DNA from: Flavobacteriales bacterium
GTDB lineage: Bacteria; Bacteroidota; Bacteroidia; Flavobacteriales_F; PHOS-HE28
Direction: 5' to 3'
Assembly: GCA_016705545.1 (NCBI GenBank)
Contig: JADIYA010000001.1
Location: 744,001-808,000, forward strand
Length of the DNA: 64,000 nt
The position numbers were made by a program, and so were the translations under genes. This document shows, one piece after another, positions 1 through 9,900 of the stretch (the first letter of the stretch is position 1; every line of letters starts with the position of its first letter). A model generated the notes under the pieces. That model had not been told where the DNA came from. It saw only the letters and a list, made by a program, of their open reading frames with translations, and searched no databases.

Positions 1-233
1 CCGAGCTTCAGGCCGAAATTCTTCAGATCGAGCTCGAAGGCGCTTGAGTTGATCTCATCGGTGGCGATCTGGTCATTCACCGTGACCTCGAACACGCAGA
101 AGCCCACACCCGCTTCGGAGAAGGGATTCTGGATGTAAAGGTTCTTGCCTTGGTAGTTGCCTTCAACGACGATGGTGCCCGCGAAGGCCGGGGCAGCTAG
201 CAAGGAAGCCAGAAGAGCGTAGTGAAAGCGCAT
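1..233 (-). CDS. Secreted conserved hypothetical protein (N-terminal part, cut by window edge)
   Basis: Only the first 77 codons are inside the window; the gene continues past base 1. The protein opens with a short typical signal peptide (MRFHYALLASLLAAPAFA, cleavage likely after AFA). The mature part begins GTIVVEGNYQGKNLYIQNPF and continues into a segment rich in beta-type residues (VCFEV/TVND pattern, INSSAFELDL). This looks like an exported beta-rich protein. I do not recognise a family with a known function and make no functional claim. The ATG at 233 is chosen because a good signal peptide follows it and a promoter-like TATCTTCG lies 22 bases upstream. It is the last gene of the leftward series in this window. 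Confidence 0.7.
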   Translation of the reverse strand, partial: MRFHYALLASLLAAPAFAGTIVVEGNYQGKNLYIQNPFSEAGVGFCVFEVTVNDQIATDEINSSAFELDLKNFGLKL

Positions 234-255
234 GGTAGGGTGGTGCTTCGGCTGG

Positions 256-263
256 CGAAGATA
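256..263 (-). promoter_or_regulatory. Bacteroidota-type -7 element (TATCTTCG)
   Basis: Read on the minus strand this is TATCTTCG, seven of eight matches to TAnnTTTG. It sits 22 bases before the ATG at 233, a normal short-leader distance. It suggests the partial gene has its own promoter in the 107-base gap after the DUF1684 gene. I do not see a clear -33 element. Confidence 0.4.
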
Positions 264-340
264 GGCGCGGAACCGTATCGTAATCGTCGAGCGGGCCGTG
301 TCTACGGAACCGGCCCTCGGAGGTTCCATTGGCCTGAGCC

Positions 341-946
341 TCAATGGGCAAAGGCCTTCACCCCTGCCTCGATCCGGAGGCCGAGGTGGTTCTCGATGGG
401 CGGAATGGGGCAGGAATAATTGCCTCCATACGCGCAATACGGGTTGTAAGCCTTGTTGAAATCCAACTCAACCACCTTGCCCAAAGGCCCGCGCAGATCG
501 ATGTACCGGCCACCGCCATAGGTCTCCTCGCCATTCGTGAGGTCGGTGAAGGGCACGAATAGGTAATTGGCATAACCGGGCTTCTTGCTGAGGTCGATGT
601 TACGGTACACCGTGAGGCGCTCCTTCTTCCCGGCCATGGTGAATCGGAGCTGGCCTACAGCCTGGTACTGCGGCAGTCGGTCGGTCGTGGTCTTCATGCC
701 AAAGGCTGTTCCGGTCCTCGCCTTGAAACGCGCCTGCACGCGGTATCCCGCATCGGGCGCGAATCGCACCAATTCGGTGAAATGCTCACGATCGGCAGGG
801 AGCAAGGGCGAATGCTCGGCATCGGCATAGTCGGCGTTGATGCGCGACCAAAAGGCGGAGAGGCTATCGAGCCATGGCTGATCATTCACCTGCGCCGTGA
901 TCAACGTGCCGCTAAGTGCAGCCACCAGCAGGACTAGCGCGCGCAT
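341..946 (-). CDS. DUF1684 family exported protein
   Basis: A 201-residue protein with an N-terminal signal peptide (MRALVLLVAALSGTLITAQ). The C-terminal half carries the DUF1684 signature: DLNKAYNPYCAY-like wording (DFNKAYNPYCAYGGNYSCP), then IPPIENHLGLRIEAG, and a GGGRYIDL segment before it. DUF1684 proteins are common in Bacteroidota and Actinobacteria and have no established biochemical role. The best start is the ATG at 946, whose first base is shared with the stop of the upstream lipoprotein gene (TGATG), so the two are probably translationally coupled. A TTG three bases upstream is a poorer alternative. Function is not claimed beyond family membership and export. Confidence 0.85.
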   Translation of the reverse strand: MRALVLLVAALSGTLITAQVNDQPWLDSLSAFWSRINADYADAEHSPLLPADREHFTELVRFAPDAGYRVQARFKARTGTAFGMKTTTDRLPQYQAVGQLRFTMAGKKERLTVYRNIDLSKKPGYANYLFVPFTDLTNGEETYGGGRYIDLRGPLGKVVELDFNKAYNPYCAYGGNYSCPIPPIENHLGLRIEAGVKAFAH

Positions 947-1458
947 CAAACGGGTTGCTGGGTGCGCACAGCGGCAACCATCCGTGACACATCGGCCTCG
1001 CTGAACCGGCTGCGGTCATCGTCCTGTACCACGAAGGATCGACCGTCCACCTGAATCACTCGGTAGAAGTGGACGAATACGATGTCCTCATCGGGGAAGG
1101 TGGATCGCCAGATCAAGCGGTCGGGCTGCTCCTCGATGATGGCACTGGTGCGGAGCTGGTCCCGTTCCAGATCGGCTTTCAGCCGGGCAATGTCCCCAGA
1201 TTCCTCGGTGACCAGGATGCTGAAGCGCTCGCCAGCGTGGAGCTCCAATTGGCCCATGTCCTCATTCCATCGAACGGTCGGGCTGTCAACGCCCAGCGTG
1301 GCCGCATCACCGAGCTCAACGGTAAGAGGGAAGCCATGGCCGGCAAGATCGACAGCCAAGCTCGGCGCGACCTGCTCTATTGTAGATGCTTGATCAGCGG
1401 ATTGCTGACCGCAGGCGATCAGCAGGCATGAGAGGAATAGGGAAAGGGTCGCGCGCAT
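946..1458 (-). CDS. Putative lipoprotein, 170 residues
   Basis: The N-terminus is a lipoprotein signal with lipobox LIAC (lipidated Cys16). The rest is a soluble periplasmic or surface domain of about 150 residues that I do not recognise; it has an alternating acidic/hydrophobic pattern (VRWNEDMGQLELHAGE, EDIVFVHFYRVIQVDG). The stop overlaps the start of the DUF1684 gene by one base, so the two form a small unit. A TATTTTCG element ends only four bases before this ATG, suggesting a leaderless or nearly leaderless transcript. Identity as a real gene is supported by signal peptide, coding length and coupling. Confidence 0.75.
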   Translation of the reverse strand: MRATLSLFLSCLLIACGQQSADQASTIEQVAPSLAVDLAGHGFPLTVELGDAATLGVDSPTVRWNEDMGQLELHAGERFSILVTEESGDIARLKADLERDQLRTSAIIEEQPDRLIWRSTFPDEDIVFVHFYRVIQVDGRSFVVQDDDRSRFSEADVSRMVAAVRTQQPV

Positions 1459-1462
1459 GGGG

Positions 1463-1470
1463 CGAAAATA
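1463..1470 (-). promoter_or_regulatory. -7 element TATTTTCG placed for a leaderless transcript
   Basis: On the minus strand the sequence reads TATTTTCG, then CCCC, then the ATG at 1458. It matches TAnnTTTG at seven of eight positions. Transcription from such an element would begin at or next to the A of the start codon. See the finding on leaderless starts. Confidence 0.4.
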
Positions 1471-1479
1471 ACCGGGACA

Positions 1480-3879
1480 TCAGGCCACCGCGCCGCGACG
1501 TGCAGTGCGCGGGCGCCTTGCAAGGGCCAGAATCGCCACCATGAGCAGCGCTGCGCTTAATGCGCCTCCGCTGGCCCATGCCAGGCGCGATTCGCTCCAA
1601 GGGGCGTCAACGCCGAGGACCACCTGAAGCTCCTGCCGCATCCATTGGCCATTGGCATCGCGTGCCTTCACATGCAGCACATAATCACCCGAAGGCAACC
1701 GATCCAAGCGGATGAATGGCTCTCGCTGGTAGGTCCAGCCGCCGCTCAGGCCTTCGATGCGCCACGCGTATGCGATGCGCTCGGGCCGGTCGTAGGAGAG
1801 CAGCGAGAAGCCGATGCGAATGCTCCGTTGCTCCCGGCCGAGCTCAACGGCGCGACCATCCGTGAAGACCTCATTCACATCCACGAAGCCGGCTTGGGCC
1901 GCATCATACCGCTGCAGGCTGGTCAGCACCAGCGGGAATCGGGCCTCGCCATCGGGTCGCCGGAATTCTTCGGGGCGGAATGCGGTGATGCCATTGAGGC
2001 CTCCGAAAAAGAGCCGGCCATCGGGGGCCATTGCGTGCGCCAACCGGTTGAATTCGTCGTTGGTCAGCCCATCGTCCACCGTGAACACGGTCGATTGCCG
2101 TGAACGCTTGTCGAAGCGCACGATTCCTCCATCGGTAGGGAGCCAGAGCTGCTCAAGCCCATCCTCGTACGCGGCATACACCATGTTATTGGGAAAGCCG
2201 TTGCGCATGGCATATTGCTGATGCTCTCCTGATCGTGGATCGAAGCGCACCAAGCCCATTCCCCGGGTGGAAAGCCAGAGCACGCCGTCCTTGTCCGTGT
2301 ATGCATGATGGAGATCGTCACAAGGAACTCGCTCCTTCCCCTCGGCTCCGCTCCAGAATCGTTGCAGCACCCGGCCATCGGCGCGGAGACGGTAGATGCC
2401 CTTCGACCCCACCGCTTCAATGCGGCCATCTTCGATCCGCCTGAGTTGAAGGACATGCGCCTGCTCCAGTTCCGGGTACCGCTCATCGCTGAGCTTGCGC
2501 GCGGTACGGGAGGCTGCATCAAGCTGCCAGAGCCCTTTCAGGCCGCCGAGCAGCACCAGTCCTTCGTCCACGTGCAGGATGCTCCAGATGTTGTCGTCTA
2601 CCTCGCACCGTTGCAGCGCTTCTCCGGGCCGGTTCCATTCCACGGCGCCACGGCTGCCGCGCCACACTGTGCCATCGGTACCTACGTGCAGGCCGAATAG
2701 GAAGGGCGAACCGGGCAGGGCTTCCTTGGCCCCGGTGGCGGGATCGATCATGAATGCCCCGTGCCATTCAGAAGCCATGTACAAGCGCCCATCATGCGCG
2801 GCCATGCCGCGACAGAGCACGCCCATGCCGCCCTCGGCGCGTCCATCATGGAGCAGGCGCATGAAACGATCTCCGCGGATATCGATGCGGAACAAGCCGA
2901 ACTCGGTGGCCAACCACGGATTGCCTGACCTATCGACCCAGCATGCCTTCACGCGCTGCTTCAGTTCCGGATACGGCACTGTCATATCGAATAGCGTCGC
3001 ACCATCCCCGTCAAGGATGCGCGTATCGGCCACGTGCATGTCGCGCATTGGGAGCGGCGTGAAATTCAATGGCCGGTAAACCGGATCATTCCCCTTGTTG
3101 GGCGCGATGGTCAAGGGCATGCCGGCCACCGTGATCTCGGAGTAGGTGTCGAAGTAGCGCATGGTGCCATCGGCCGCGTCGCTCCGGAACAAGGCACCCA
3201 CGCTCGTGCGGCCAGTGACCAGAGGCTCGATGCTGGCGCTCTCGGGCAATTCGAAAGCCGTTTGCACCGTGCCGTCGACGCCTACGCGCACGATCCGCTT
3301 CGATCGGCCTTGCATCAGATGGCCGATCACGTTGCCGACACGATCGTACCCCAAGGGGTCGAAGCGATCGCCTTCCAATCGATGCACCTTGAACTCGGCG
3401 CCATTGAACCGGATGCATTGCGCGGGCGATGCCGTTCCCAGCACGATCACCTCATCGTCGCGCTGCGGGGCGATGCGCTTAACGGTTGCGAGATCGAATG
3501 GGAGGTCTGCGTGGCACGAAGACATCGGCTGCAATCGGCCGCTGACCGGGTCGAGTATGTCAATGGCAATGACATCCTCGCGTGCATCCGTTGCGATGGC
3601 CCAGATCCGGCCTTGGGCATCTCGGCGCAGCTGGTCCGCACGGCCTTGCGAGAGACCATCGCCCACGCTCCAATTCCGGAAAACGTGGCCGTCGAAACGG
3701 TCGACACCACTCACCGTGCCGGCATAGAGGAAGCCCACGCGGTCCTGCACCAGCGAGAGCACATGCCGGTTGCTGAGGCCATGCTCAGGGCCGTAACGGC
3801 TCACTACGAAGCGCGGATCCTGCGCTGCGTGCAGCAACGTGCTGAAAAAGGCCAATAGGAGCGTGGGACGCCGAAGCAT
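1480..3879 (-). CDS. Two-component-regulator-type beta-propeller sensor lacking an output domain
   Basis: A 799-residue protein: signal peptide (residues 1-18, ending LLHAAQ), then a long extracytoplasmic region with repeated propeller blades of the Reg_prop type (YGPEHGLSNRHVLSLVQD, GVDRFDGHVFRNW, GLGRxDP-like LVRFDPRSGEH, GIVRFDKRSRQ). A Y_Y_Y domain follows at about 645-765 (FSLLSYDRPERIAYAWRIEG). One membrane segment (about 768-785) is followed by about a dozen basic residues and the stop. In full hybrid or LytS-type sensors of Bacteroidota this layout continues into a kinase or DNA-binding module. None is present here, and the next gene starts 22 bases downstream. It lies 39 bases after the macroglobulin gene and may be cotranscribed with it. 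Confidence 0.85.
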   Translation of the reverse strand: MLRRPTLLLAFFSTLLHAAQDPRFVVSRYGPEHGLSNRHVLSLVQDRVGFLYAGTVSGVDRFDGHVFRNWSVGDGLSQGRADQLRRDAQGRIWAIATDAREDVIAIDILDPVSGRLQPMSSCHADLPFDLATVKRIAPQRDDEVIVLGTASPAQCIRFNGAEFKVHRLEGDRFDPLGYDRVGNVIGHLMQGRSKRIVRVGVDGTVQTAFELPESASIEPLVTGRTSVGALFRSDAADGTMRYFDTYSEITVAGMPLTIAPNKGNDPVYRPLNFTPLPMRDMHVADTRILDGDGATLFDMTVPYPELKQRVKACWVDRSGNPWLATEFGLFRIDIRGDRFMRLLHDGRAEGGMGVLCRGMAAHDGRLYMASEWHGAFMIDPATGAKEALPGSPFLFGLHVGTDGTVWRGSRGAVEWNRPGEALQRCEVDDNIWSILHVDEGLVLLGGLKGLWQLDAASRTARKLSDERYPELEQAHVLQLRRIEDGRIEAVGSKGIYRLRADGRVLQRFWSGAEGKERVPCDDLHHAYTDKDGVLWLSTRGMGLVRFDPRSGEHQQYAMRNGFPNNMVYAAYEDGLEQLWLPTDGGIVRFDKRSRQSTVFTVDDGLTNDEFNRLAHAMAPDGRLFFGGLNGITAFRPEEFRRPDGEARFPLVLTSLQRYDAAQAGFVDVNEVFTDGRAVELGREQRSIRIGFSLLSYDRPERIAYAWRIEGLSGGWTYQREPFIRLDRLPSGDYVLHVKARDANGQWMRQELQVVLGVDAPWSESRLAWASGGALSAALLMVAILALARRPRTARRGAVA

Positions 3880-3918
3880 TGCGGCGCTTCTACGGCGGTG
3901 CTGCCTTGCGGTTTCGCG

Positions 3919-6900
3919 CTATTCGCCCACTTTCAGCCGCAGCCCTTCACTGTGGCTGCTGAACTCGGGCGCGTACATGCACATCGCTGTGGTGATGCCG
4001 TTGCTGAACTCGCCTGCATGCGTCACCTTCAGCTCGTACTCGAATACATAGGTGCCCGGCGCCACGCGATCGAAGAAGAAGTGCATGGCTGCGTCGCGGA
4101 TGCTACGGTAGTAGGCAAGGCCGCCTTTCCATTCGTAGCCGCTGAGCGCATCAACAGGTTCGAGGCCAGCGGCGCGCAGGTCCTTCAAGTGGATGTAGTC
4201 GAGCCAGCGGTCGGTGCGCAGCTCCACGCGCACGGTTAGGCGGTCGCCGGGCTTCAGCGCGCGGCCCTTATCCAGCTCGATCAAGCGCGCGCCCGCATCG
4301 GTCTGCTCCTTCAGCATCACTTGCCTAAGCAAGCTGAAGGGGGATTCATGCGCCTTCACCTTGTCCATCAGCTCGAAGTACTGCCAGTGCATCGCGCCCC
4401 ATTGCACGCCGTCGCTCGTGGTGGTCACGGTCACGCGGCCCATCGCGGCCTTCACGTCCTCGCCCCTCCAGCTGCGCTCGAAGTAGCCCGTGCCGGCTTC
4501 GCTCTTCGCGGGCTTCACCTCTTCATTGCCCACCATGATCTCGGGCGGCGACTTCGGCTCCAGCCAATCATCGCCGGTGAGCAGCAGCGCATAGCAGGCA
4601 TCGGCCGTGGCCTTGGTGGTCTTCCAGTCGGTGGTCTGCTTGAGTTTCAGCAGGTATTGGCGCAGCGCGTTCACTTTCTGCCTGTCGCGCGCAACGAGCT
4701 CAAAGGCCTCGATCATCAGCGCGTGCATCTCGGTGGGGAATTCGTTCCAGCGGTAGCCCGCGCGGAAGTCCTTCCAGTGCATACCCAGCTCCTCGCTTAT
4801 GGTGGCGCGCTGCGCGAGCGACGTGGTGATCAGCTGCGAGTCCTCTTCATCCACCATGCGGTGCAGGATGATCGCGATCATCGCTTGCTCCTGCAAACCG
4901 TAGCGCAGCCAGTTACGGTGCGCGCGCTCCAGCATGAACTCCGCCGCGCTGCCCTTCTTGCGTTCCAGCGCATGCTGCGGGAAACAACTGCGCGCGTAGA
5001 GGTAGTGGATGTCTTCCGCCGAAGGATCTGGTAAACTGTCGGCTTTGGTGTCTCGCAGACGGCGCTTGTGCTCGCGCTCCACTTCCTGGTCGAGCCAGTC
5101 GATGGCGCGTTTGATCATGCGGCGTGCATCGGTGTCGGGGTCCAGTTCCAGCGCGTCGAGCTGCTGCAAGTGCCCGAATCCCGCGACGATGTGCTGCGTG
5201 ATGTAGCGCGAGGGCAACATGCCGCTCCACCAGCCCCAACCGCCTTGCGGCAACTGCATCTCGCCGAGCTTCTTCAGCGAAGCGGCATTCTCGTTCGCCA
5301 TGCGGTGCAGGTCGAAGAAGAGCGCGATGCGGCGCTTGCGCTCACCTTCATCCTTGGCGTTGAGCAGCCAGGGCGTCTCTTCGAGGACGATGCCCTTGAG
5401 TTCCGGGTTCTTCTCGAGGTTGCTCAAGAACGCTTGTTCATTGCCTGCCGCGTCCTTTCTCCACGCCTCGAACACCTTCTTCACTTGCGGACGCTGCTTC
5501 ACGATGTGCGTAGCGAGGTGATTGGCGTAGTACCGACTAAAGGTCTGCTCCGCGCATTCGTGCGGGAACTCCATGAGGTAGGGCAGCGCCTGCACGGCGT
5601 ACCATGCAGGGTTTGGCGTGTATTCCAATTTCAAACTCTGATGCCGCAATGTCGACGACTGCGCATTCATAAGATTCTTCAGCTCGAAAGTCTTCGTGCC
5701 AGCCTTCGTCACGGCGATGGGCAGGCTCTCGGTAACGAGCACACGATCGGTGAGGATGGGCAGCGGACGCTCTTCGCCATCGCTGAGTGATCCCGCTGTT
5801 GCAGTGATGCGCACGGCAACCGCATCCAATTTCTCCGGAACCGCTATGCTCCACGAAACCACGGCGCTGCTACCCGACGCAGCGGTGAATGCGCGCTCGG
5901 GCTTCTTGAGGTCGAAGAGCTCATTCACGGGCTTGTTCGTGATCGGGTCGAAGAGCTCGAGGCGCGCGTTGCCGTTGAGCGTGCCGCCTTCAATCACATT
6001 CACCTTGGCGGTGAGCGTGATACGGTCGCCTTGGCGCAGGAAGCGCGGCAGGTTGGGCACCACCATCAAGGGCTTCTGCGTAATGGTGCTGCGCGTGAAC
6101 TGTGCGGTCTTCAGGTCCGTGGTGTGCGCCAAGCCCATGAAGTTCCAGCGCGTGAGTGCATCGGGCATGGTGAAGCGCAGCACCACGTTTCCATCGCGGT
6201 CGGTGAGCAGGTCGGGGATGAAGAAGGCGGTCTCGCGGAAATCGGTGCGGAGGGGGGAAGGAGCGGAGGCGAGCCGAGCGCCTTCCATCTCATCCTCATT
6301 GATCACATCTTCCAGTTCTGCCCCGGCCTTTTCGGTGACTGTCATCGCGAAAGCGCGATCCATTCCGGAATTACCATCATCGCCATTGGCAACAACTCCG
6401 GGAACGACTTGAAGGTACGTCGCGAGATCCGCTTCTCCACGAACAGCCGGCAAGCGTTCAATCGCATCCACTGATAACCCTCGACCACGGAACCGAAAGC
6501 CGTCATTCCAGAAATCAGAATAGAGTGTAGGATAGTTCCGCGTGCTGTCCGCTACACCACTGTACGTCCTCGCCATCGGCCTCGAACCCGCCACACCAAA
6601 TGGTCGCGCGCTTCCCCAACCCATCCGCTCCTGATTCGAGCCCCACACGCTCATCCACCACTCCGGCATCGCGAAGTGATCGAGCGAGGCATCATACATC
6701 GATGCCAGCGCCTGCGCGGCCACTTGTTCCTTCTTCGGACCGGTGATCTTCAGGCGCCACTCCTCCTTCGCGCCGGGCAGCAGCTTGTCTCGGAAGCTCA
6801 TCCATTCCACCCTGAGTTGCTTGTTGGTCCACGGCACTTCGATGCGCCGCGACTCAACGTGCTGGCGACCACGCTCCACGCACACGAAATGCACGGTGAA

Positions 6901-9900
6901 GCCGCCGCGATCATCCTCCATCACAGGGAGCTCCACGCGTTGCTGGCCACGCTTCAATTGGAACGGCCGTGTGACGGCGATGCGCCCTTCGCGCTCCACT
7001 TCCATGAGCACACGGCATTCGGGCAGCGATGAACTCAGCAGAAGCACGGCCTTCTCGCCCGGTTCGCACCGCTCCTTCAGCACTTGCACATGGAAGGCTT
7101 CGTTCTCGAAGCCCGTGTTCTGGATCTCGGGATCGAAAAGCGTGAAGACCTTGCTCACCTTCACCAGTTGACCTGATGGGTCGAGCGCTTCCATCTCGAT
7201 CCGGTAGAGGCCCACTTCCCAGTCTCGGATACCGCGCAGTGCTGTAAGCTTGCCCAGCGCCTTGATTGAATCGCCACGCATCACTTCCGCGCCACGCGCC
7301 CAAGTCTCAGTGTCGCGCTCGTTGTCGTACTGGTCGTGCGGGAAGCGACGAGCGAAATCCTCCTTCGCCATCACGAAACGGTCAGGACGGTCCCAGACGC
7401 GCTCACGCTTCAAACTGCCAGCGGGCATCGTGAGCCTGGAGACGCGCAGGTTGAATGGTGTGGGCTGCTCCTGCCCGTTGAGATTCACCACACGGATGAG
7501 CGCGCTGTCGGCGGTGCTGCGGTCGATGGCGCTGTTGATGCCCAGCTCCAGGTCGATGCTGCGGTAGCCCACTACGAGCGATGTGCTGGCGTCGTGCGTT
7601 TCGCCTGTGATATCGGTGACGGATGCGTTCACCACATAATTGAAGCTCGGATCAGCACCGCGCGGGAATGCACGATCGGCCTCGGCGGCGAACTTCACCG
7701 TGAACTTGCCTTGCGCATCGCAGGTGGCCTCGCCGCTGGCGATCTCGGTGCTTCGGCCCCATGGCAATCCGCCCCATCGCCAGCCGCACCACCATGGCAT
7801 CATGGCGTCGCGCGAGACAGAGTATTTCATCGTAGCGCCATCCAATGGCGCGCCAGCGAAGCTCATCGCCACGCCGGTGACCGCGGCCTCTTCGCCGAGC
7901 TTGGGCGCAGCGCTCACCGGATCGAAGACGACCTCGAAGGTGGGCCGCTTGTACTCTTCCACGCGAATGCCCTTCTCGCCATCATCGGCCTCTAGCGTCC
8001 AGTAGCCCGTGAGCCTTCCCAGTGGAATCGTGAAGCGCCCATGGAATGCTCCGAATCGATCGGTGGTCACGGTCAGGGTGTCCACCTCCTCGCCATTGGC
8101 ATCGTTCAGCCAAACCTCGGTCTCGTAGTTGGGCAGCACCTCGGTGCGCTTGCCGCGTTTCACGGTGACGATGCCCTTGAAGCGGATCTCCTGCCCCGGC
8201 CGATAGATGGCGCGGTCGGTGAAGAGGAAGGTCCGGATGCTGTCCGGATCACCGTAATGTCGATCGTAGGAATAATGATTGCTGCTCGCGACCCGATCAC
8301 CCCCGATGCTCGCGATGAAGGTGAGCGTGCCGCGCTGCTCACCAAGCGTGAACTGCACCGCTCCAGCTTCACTGGTCAAGGCGCTGCCCACTTGCCTGGT
8401 GGTTCGCTGTCCGCCATCCCATCCGGTGAGCATGGCTTTCACTTCCGCACCCGCGACTGGCTTGCCGGTATCCCGGTTCAACACCAGGACATCGTGCGTG
8501 CTGCCCTCGCCGCGATGCACGAGCGACAATTCGGTCACCTTCACCTCGCACCAGCTGATCTCGTCCTTGGCGAGTTGGAACGAGGCGCCATTGGAGATGA
8601 TGATCGCATATCGCCCCAGCGGCAGGGCATCGATGGCGATCTCCGCCGCATGCTCGTTGAAGTCACCATCGTCGGGCAGCTCGGTGCTCCACTCCTGGAC
8701 AGGATTCTGCTTCAGCAGCCAGCTGTTGCGATCGGGTTCGTATCGGCCATCATTCTCATCGCGCTCGGGATCGCTCACGATGCGCAGCCAAGCCTTGGTG
8801 CTGTTGAGGTACTTCACCGATGCGAGGAAGTCCTTGCCTGGCGGCACCGCTTGCTCCGATAAGATGTTCAACGCTGGCTGCTGCACGCGAGAGAGCTGCG
8901 CTGCCGCATTGCGCGCGCCGAACGTATTCGGCCACTTAGCGATCGCGGCCTTGCACAACTCAATCGCAGTGCGCCGCTCCCATTTCCAATCGTCGCCGCG
9001 CAAGCGATCATACTTGATGGCCTGCTCTTCGTGCCACCGCGCGATGGCCAACATCACCTCGGCTTCGCAGGCATCCTCGGGCAAGCGAGTGCGCAGCAAT
9101 TCGAGCGCGCCCAGGTAAAGGCTGTCCTTCTCTGGCAGCACGCTGCGCTCACGCACGTAGGCAAGGCGCTGCATGGCGACGTCCACGTACGCATCGAGCT
9201 TGTCGGCGTTGATGTGCGCGCGCTCCAGCCGCTGATAGACGCGCAGCGCCTGGAGCTCCCATGCCGTGCTGTCGCGATGCTTGATGGGCAGGAAGATGAA
9301 GGGCTCGAAGAGGCTGAAGTGCGCGGTGTCGTCGAGGGTGAACCGCCACGCCGGTTCTGCCAAACGCGTCTCGGTATTGCTGAAGATGCGCAGTGCCCGG
9401 TGAGCGAGCACATCGTAGATCGCGGGCCGCAGGTAATAGGCTGCGGTGTCGCCGGTGAGCAGTTCGCGCAACTCGCCCACGGGGATGCGGCGCAGCGTGT
9501 CGAAGGGCTCAATGGAAGCGCGCGCCTCACGGATCACGCGCTCCATGAAACGGCCCTGCGTCCACGTCTCCGGGTCGGCAGCATCGAACGAGCCATCGAG
9601 CTCGGTGCGCTCCATGATCCGCCAGCGCTCATTCTGGTAGCGCTGCCACCAGCGGTCCATGAGGGTGGTGCGCAGCAATTGTGACAAGGGCATGCCCGCC
9701 TCCGCCGCGCGGCGATCCATCGGATTGATGATGCTGTCCTGATCGATGCCCGTGAGTTCTTGAAAACCCGCGCGGCGCATCCACGCCTTGAACTCGGCGC
9801 GCCAATCGTTCGCGGCCCTTGCTTCATTGAGCAGCGCATCGGTGCGCTCCAGCGCGGTGGCGTATTGCCCGATGCCCGCGAGTGAATCGATCACGGCCCA

